NCBI GenBank assembly: GCA_020061995.1
Contig: JAGUXE010000314.1
Location: forward strand, 1-9,234
Length of the DNA: 9,234 bases
Direction: 5' to 3'
Source: Ignavibacteriales bacterium
Lineage (GTDB): Bacteria > Bacteroidota > Ignavibacteria > Ignavibacteriales > Ignavibacteriaceae
Within the stretch, counting starts at the first letter, position 1, and every line of letters starts with the position of its first letter. The notes under the pieces were generated by a model. That model was not told the DNA's origin. It saw only the letters and a program-made list of their open reading frames with translations, and did not search any database. This document shows, in pieces, positions 5,797-9,234 of this stretch. Both the position numbers and the translations under genes were made by a program.

Positions 5797-6894
5797 CTAT
5801 AATTTGTCAGCTAAATCTGCTCTTAAATTCTTAACATCATTATTCAAGATTCTATTCATTTTTTCCGACTCTTCAAATAAAGGGCTATGAGCTGATTGAT
5901 CAAAAGTATAAAAACCTTTTATTGGCGCTTTAATTTTATCAAAATATTTTTTTGCTAATTCGTATGAACATGTATAATCATATAGTCCGTGAAAAAAATA
6001 AACCGGCACTTTAAAATCATTCTTAGTTTCAATAAGATTTGTGCGTATCATTTTCTCCCAGTTTTGACTGATACCAAATTTTGACTTACCAGCCCATAAA
6101 TGATATTTATCTGTCAGCGAATATTCGCTAAAGCATAATGATGGCAGAAAGAGATCAGTTGCTACATCCTTCATATTTCTCATTGTTCCGATACCGAGCT
6201 CGTGCATGGCATCATCTCTCATCTTCAAATATTCTATTGGTATTTTGTTTTTATCAGCAAAACTAAATTTCTCAAAGTTCTCAACATTTTTTTTGTTATT
6301 CATTTCTCTATACTTGTTTAAGATATAATCGTAGGCGAGTTTTTCAGATAAAAACTGATCTGACATTTGAGCCATTCCAATATATGCTTCGTATAATTCC
6401 GGCATCTTATCAATAACATAAACACCAAGAAATGTACCGCCCGAATGCCCCATAAGATAAATTTTCTTCTTATTAAATCGCTCTAACAAATACTTTGTTA
6501 ATACGATGGTATCATCAACAAGTTGTTCTGTGGTAGCTCTAGTCAGTGAAGAACCAGAGCTGTATGATATTCCGCAATTTCTTTGTTCCCACCAAACCAC
6601 TGTAAAATTATCTTCAAGATGCGTTGGATATTTTTCTGTTAAAAAATAAACCGGCATTCCTCCATGTAAGTACAAAATAACAGGGTTATCAAGATTTTTA
6701 CCTTTTATAAACATCCCCTGCTTAGATCCGTTTATATCAAGGAATACTTTTTCCGAAATGCTTTTAGCGAGCTTATTTCCACTTCTATCCAAAAATTGCT
6801 TCGGTTTGCCGGAACTCAGAATGACTAGTATTATAATCAAACCGATAATCAACAATCCAATAAATCCTAAAATGTATAACATAGTTTTCTTCAT
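5797..6894 (-). CDS. Membrane-anchored alpha/beta hydrolase (S33 aminopeptidase-like)
   Basis: Residues ~4-27 form a hydrophobic helix, an uncleaved signal anchor or signal peptide, placing the catalytic domain outside the cytoplasm. The fold marks are in order: oxyanion-hole HGGMP at 77-81, WWEQRNCGISYS at 101-112 (the W-x-Q-R-G-x-G-x-S strand/loop of prolyl-aminopeptidase-like enzymes, with Asn in place of the usual Gly), nucleophile elbow GHSGG with Ser151, and later likely catalytic Asp306 (GLYDYT) and His336 (SAHSP). A helical cap lies at ~175-290. The substrate may be a peptide, ester or amide and cannot be told. It follows the LytTR regulator by 21 nt with only a weak AAGAAG ribosome binding site and is probably the last gene of the operon. 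It is flanked on both sides by copies of the regulator's 3' end, suggesting late arrival at this site. Confidence 0.9.
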   Translation of the reverse strand: MKKTMLYILGFIGLLIIGLIIILVILSSGKPKQFLDRSGNKLAKSISEKVFLDINGSKQGMFIKGKNLDNPVILYLHGGMPVYFLTEKYPTHLEDNFTVVWWEQRNCGISYSSGSSLTRATTEQLVDDTIVLTKYLLERFNKKKIYLMGHSGGTFLGVYVIDKMPELYEAYIGMAQMSDQFLSEKLAYDYILNKYREMNNKKNVENFEKFSFADKNKIPIEYLKMRDDAMHELGIGTMRNMKDVATDLFLPSLCFSEYSLTDKYHLWAGKSKFGISQNWEKMIRTNLIETKNDFKVPVYFFHGLYDYTCSYELAKKYFDKIKAPIKGFYTFDQSAHSPLFEESEKMNRILNNDVKNLRADLADKL

Positions 6895-6915
6895 TTTGCT
6901 TCTTAGAATTTTACT

Positions 6916-7671
6916 TTATTTATCCATCCACTCTTTAAATGCAGATGATCTCTCAACGCTTACAAGTGCTTCCACTTCTTTTGGTTCGGGTGGATTTAAT
7001 TCTATTTTTATTCTTGAGCGGGAAAATGGAATCATAGTTTTTATGGCATTGAAAGAAACTACCATCTTTCTGTTTACACGGAAAAACTTTTCTGGGTCAA
7101 TCACTTCCTGAAGTTTATCGAGAGTAAAATCAATCGGAAAAGTATTTCCGGATGATGTCGTTAGAAATACATTTTTCTCCATTGCATAGAAATAAGCGAC
7201 TTCATTAATCTCAACCTTCTTAATCTTTTGTCCATATTGAATCAAAAATCTTTTCTTATAATTAATTTCTTTGTTTTGAATGCTTCTTATTATTTCTTCA
7301 AAATCTATTAAGTATGAAGACTTAATGTTTTTATACTTATTTAATGCTCCGCGCAACTCTTCTTTCTTTATTGGCTTAAGGAGATAATCAATACTGTTAA
7401 GCTTGAAAGCTTTGATTGTATATTGGTCATAAGCTGTTGTGAAGATAATCGGGACATCAACCTCGACCTCTTCAAATATTGAAAAGCTTAATCCGTCTTC
7501 TAGTTGAATATCCAGAAAAATCAAATCCGGTTTGTTCTGTTTAAGATATTTTATTGATTGCTCAACAGAACTTAGCTTTGCAGAAATTTCAATTGAAGGA
7601 TCAATCTCTTTGATTAATTCTTCTAATCTTTCTGCGGCAAGTTTTTCGTCTTCAATTATTATTGTTTTCAT
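6916..7671 (-). CDS. LytTR-family response regulator (LytR/AlgR type)
   Basis: Receiver domain at 1-~115: acidic pair Glu7/Asp8, phospho-acceptor Asp54 (IFLDIQLEDG), Thr78/79 and Lys99 (YLLKP). A LytTR DNA-binding domain occupies ~145-245, with KKVEINEVAYFYAMEKNVFL and the signature FFRVNRKMVVSFNAIKTM (about 198-215). All key residues are present, so it should accept phosphate from the upstream-encoded LytS-like kinase. The ATG is supported by GAGGAA 6 nt upstream; this Shine-Dalgarno overlaps the end of the inverted repeat in the kinase-regulator gap. Its last codons are duplicated, in decayed form, beyond the downstream hydrolase gene. Targets are unknown; LytTR sites are direct repeats and no convincing pair was found here. 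Confidence 0.95.
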   Translation of the reverse strand: MKTIIIEDEKLAAERLEELIKEIDPSIEISAKLSSVEQSIKYLKQNKPDLIFLDIQLEDGLSFSIFEEVEVDVPIIFTTAYDQYTIKAFKLNSIDYLLKPIKKEELRGALNKYKNIKSSYLIDFEEIIRSIQNKEINYKKRFLIQYGQKIKKVEINEVAYFYAMEKNVFLTTSSGNTFPIDFTLDKLQEVIDPEKFFRVNRKMVVSFNAIKTMIPFSRSRIKIELNPPEPKEVEALVSVERSSAFKEWMDK

Positions 7672-7675
7672 TATT

Positions 7676-7683
7676 TTCCTCAG
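7676..7683 (-). promoter_or_regulatory. RBS of the LytTR regulator, inside a repeat arm
   Basis: On the minus strand CTGAGGAA lies about 5 nt before the ATG at 7671. Its CTGAG part belongs to ACACTGAG (minus strand 7686-7679), which has a perfect complement CTCAGTGT on the same RNA (minus strand 7764-7757). Pairing would cover GAG of the ribosome binding site. Confidence 0.5.
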
Positions 7684-7774
7684 TGTAACTCTATGTATCC
7701 TCGGTAGCTCTCCGTATAACTAATCCCTTTTTAATACACAGAGATTCACGGAGTAGACACTGAGAACCACAGAG
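7679..7774. repeat. Long degenerate inverted repeat of CTCnGTG / CACnGAG units
   Basis: The left arm has CTCAGTG (7679), CTCTATG (7689), CTCGGTA (7700) and CTCCGTA (7710). The right arm has CACAGAG (7737), CACGGAG (7747), CACTGAG (7758) and CACAGAG (7768). Spacing is 10, 11, 10 in both arms and each left unit is in exact symmetry with a right unit; in register 24 of 38 positions are complementary, around a 20-nt centre. It resembles, from memory, a family of CACAGAG-rich intergenic repeats seen in many environmental bacterial genomes. It starts 3 nt after the kinase stop codon and ends in the regulator's ribosome binding site, nearly filling the 106-nt gap. It could fold into an imperfect hairpin in the operon mRNA. 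Confidence 0.65.
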
Positions 7775-7777
7775 ATA

Positions 7778-8824
7778 TTACTCCGCTTTTATCAATGGAA
7801 TTTTTGCAATGTATTCTTTTTCAGTAACTGAAAACTGCGGGAGTTTTTCTCCCAGCAGCTCATATCTTTTTTTTAGATTACTTAAACCAACACCTTTTGA
7901 ATCAGCGCCCTTTATCTTTGGTTGAAGATTATTGGTAACTACCAGCGAATCATTTTCAATATGGATTTTTATTTTTAACGGACTGTCAGTCGTTGCCTTA
8001 TTATGCTTAAATGCATTTTCTAGTAATGTCTGTACAGCGAGCGGCGGAACCAAATAATTCAGCTTTGCAGCATCAACATTTATTTCCATATCAACAGCCT
8101 TATCAAACCGGATCTTCTGTAAAAATAAAAATGACTTCGCAAAATCCAGCTCTTCTCTTAATTCAACAACCGGTTTTTCAATTACATCAAGTGTGTATCG
8201 ATATACAGACGAAAACTCATCCACAAAATTTTGTGCTTTGTCAGTATCTTTTTTGATAAGTGACGAAAGTACATTCAAGCTGTTAAATAAAAAATGTGGA
8301 TTAAGCTGACTTTTCAAAGTCTCAAATCTTATCTGTGAATTTTCCCTTTCAAGCTTCTCGGTTTTAATTAAAGATTTCTGGTTTCGCTTAAACCATATTA
8401 TCGCCTCAAGGGCAATAATCATTATAATGTTTATAACGGCAGTTATTAGCAAATTGTTAATGATGTTTTTGAGCAATCCATCTTCATAAGGCATTAAAGT
8501 TCCGGCAACCACAGTTACCAGCGAGCCGATAACTGCTCCAACGGTTATTGTAAGAAAAAACTCTGCCGGGATTCTTGCAATTAACTTGTGTGGAAGAGGG
8601 AATATTTTATCTAGTCCGTTTATTATTTGAAGATCAAGAAAAACCAGTATCAGCGCAAAGACAAAACTAAATGATGTTCCAATGGCGAGTCTTGTTAAGT
8701 AGTTTCCGAAATTAGGCACTTCAATAAAACCGGTAACGTAGTTATATGTAATAATCATTAACTGAACAAATGACGCCAGAAGTAAAATTGCAAGGATCGT
8801 ATTTTTATTTAATTTCATTTTCAC
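7778..8824 (-). CDS. LytS/YehU-type sensor histidine kinase
   Basis: The N-terminal ~146 residues hold four hydrophobic helices (about 9-29, 47-68, 86-110, 120-144) without a large periplasmic loop, so sensing is likely at or in the membrane. The kinase part is of the His_kinase/LytS type: a linker helix, then LKSQLNPHFLFNSLNVLSSL (170-189) with phospho-acceptor His177, an N-box LVPPLAVQTLLENAFKHN (258-275, Asn270) and a glycine box SKGVGLSNLKKRY (309-321). The usual second acidic motif is weak, as is common in this family. The partner is the LytTR regulator encoded next in the same direction; the gap contains a long inverted repeat rather than the usual overlap. No strong Shine-Dalgarno is visible before the ATG (only GAAG about 8-11 nt upstream). 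Confidence 0.93.
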   Translation of the reverse strand: MKMKLNKNTILAILLLASFVQLMIITYNYVTGFIEVPNFGNYLTRLAIGTSFSFVFALILVFLDLQIINGLDKIFPLPHKLIARIPAEFFLTITVGAVIGSLVTVVAGTLMPYEDGLLKNIINNLLITAVINIIMIIALEAIIWFKRNQKSLIKTEKLERENSQIRFETLKSQLNPHFLFNSLNVLSSLIKKDTDKAQNFVDEFSSVYRYTLDVIEKPVVELREELDFAKSFLFLQKIRFDKAVDMEINVDAAKLNYLVPPLAVQTLLENAFKHNKATTDSPLKIKIHIENDSLVVTNNLQPKIKGADSKGVGLSNLKKRYELLGEKLPQFSVTEKEYIAKIPLIKAE

Positions 8825-8891
8825 ACTTCAAAATTCGTTAAAAAGTAATTAAGATGCTTTTCCAATCTTTTTATTAGTAAACAAGTTATAA

Positions 8892-9234
8892 TTATGCATT
8901 CCTAACTTTTGGGAGAAATAAATCACGAGCACTCAGCCCACCCTGCATTGCAAAAACAACATATAAAATGGTAAAAAGACCATCAATAATGCCCGTAAAC
9001 CAAAATGTTGTTGGAAAATCCTGAACACAAATCATAAACGAATAAAGTTGAACAACATAAAAGAGCCTGCCAATTATCAAGCCTCCGACATTAAAAGCAT
9101 ATCGTTCAATATTCCTTGCAGACATAAACTGCAGATAGGCAAAGCAAATAAAGAATGATCCTAGAAAAACAGAGAAGAACGGGTCGATTGAAGGATTATC
9201 AATTATACGGTCGGAACCAATGAAGAAGAAATAC
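8892..9234 (-). CDS. Partial polytopic membrane protein, 5' end off the window
   Basis: The minus-strand frame stays open to the right edge: 36 codons upstream of the Met at 9125 have no stop, so that Met is probably internal and the visible 113 residues are the C-terminal part. It shows three to four hydrophobic segments (DPFFSVFLGSFFICFAYLQF near the edge, then about YAFNVGGLIIGRLFYVVQLY and FTGIIDGLFTILYVVFAMQ), with basic residues between them and a short polar tail. The layout recalls small four-helix membrane proteins of unknown function; I cannot name a family. It lies 67 nt upstream of the kinase gene in the same direction and could be its operon partner. Confidence 0.75.
   Translation of the reverse strand, partial: YFFFIGSDRIIDNPSIDPFFSVFLGSFFICFAYLQFMSARNIERYAFNVGGLIIGRLFYVVQLYSFMICVQDFPTTFWFTGIIDGLFTILYVVFAMQGGLSARDLFLPKVRNA

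Noticed and set aside
5744..5797. Small genuine gene for the FKERMDK peptide
   Set aside because: The frame runs back into the hydrolase coding region without its own start signal, and its match to the regulator's C-terminus explains it as a remnant.
6758..7111. Plus-strand 117-residue frame across the hydrolase-regulator junction
   Set aside because: It is antisense to the signal anchor of the hydrolase and to the LytTR domain; its hydrophobicity mirrors the coding strand.
8011..8256. Plus-strand frame opposite the kinase domain
   Set aside because: It is antisense to the conserved ATPase region and its composition is that of a shadow frame.

Overview
The window is AT-rich, uses short intergenic gaps and encodes protein types typical of the Bacteroidota/Ignavibacteriota side of the tree: a Crp/Fnr regulator of the compact Bacteroidota type, a LytS/LytTR kinase-regulator pair, an EFR1-type flavodoxin-ferredoxin and a DUF6544-like membrane protein. 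I would guess an Ignavibacteria-like or other Bacteroidota-relative genome; this is inferred from protein style, not from a marker gene.

Layout. Bases 1-1052 hold no convincing gene: an intrinsic terminator (109-133) closes something left of the window, followed by about 0.9 kb of AT-rich sequence with two hairpins, one weak minus-strand open frame and a consensus-like minus-strand promoter. Bases 1053-5709 are a co-directional plus-strand run: Crp/Fnr regulator, Acg-type nitroreductase lipoprotein, small outer-membrane-barrel-like protein, DUF6544-like four-helix membrane protein, and EFR1 flavodoxin/2x[4Fe-4S] membrane-linked protein. Gaps are 45-94 nt, so one or two transcripts are plausible. 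Together they look like a regulator plus an envelope-associated flavin/iron-sulfur redox set; the joint function is unknown. Bases 5710-5796 are the convergent junction. Bases 5797-9234 are on the minus strand, read right to left: a partial polytopic membrane protein, a LytS-like histidine kinase, a LytTR response regulator and a membrane-anchored alpha/beta hydrolase.

Most notable non-coding or rearranged structures: (1) a perfect 13-bp inverted repeat (1685-1697 / 1741-1753) whose right arm contains the Shine-Dalgarno and the first two bases of the start codon of the nitroreductase gene, with a second 8-bp hairpin nested inside, a candidate RNA switch controlling translation. (2) A decayed copy of the 3' end of the LytTR regulator gene (5745-5792) on the far side of the hydrolase gene, so the hydrolase is bracketed by direct repeats of the regulator's C-terminal codons; this suggests insertion or duplication/deletion. 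(3) A degenerate inverted repeat between kinase and regulator (7679-7774) made of four CTCnGTG-like units facing four CACnGAG units, spaced 10, 11, 10 nt in both arms, ending in the regulator's ribosome binding site.
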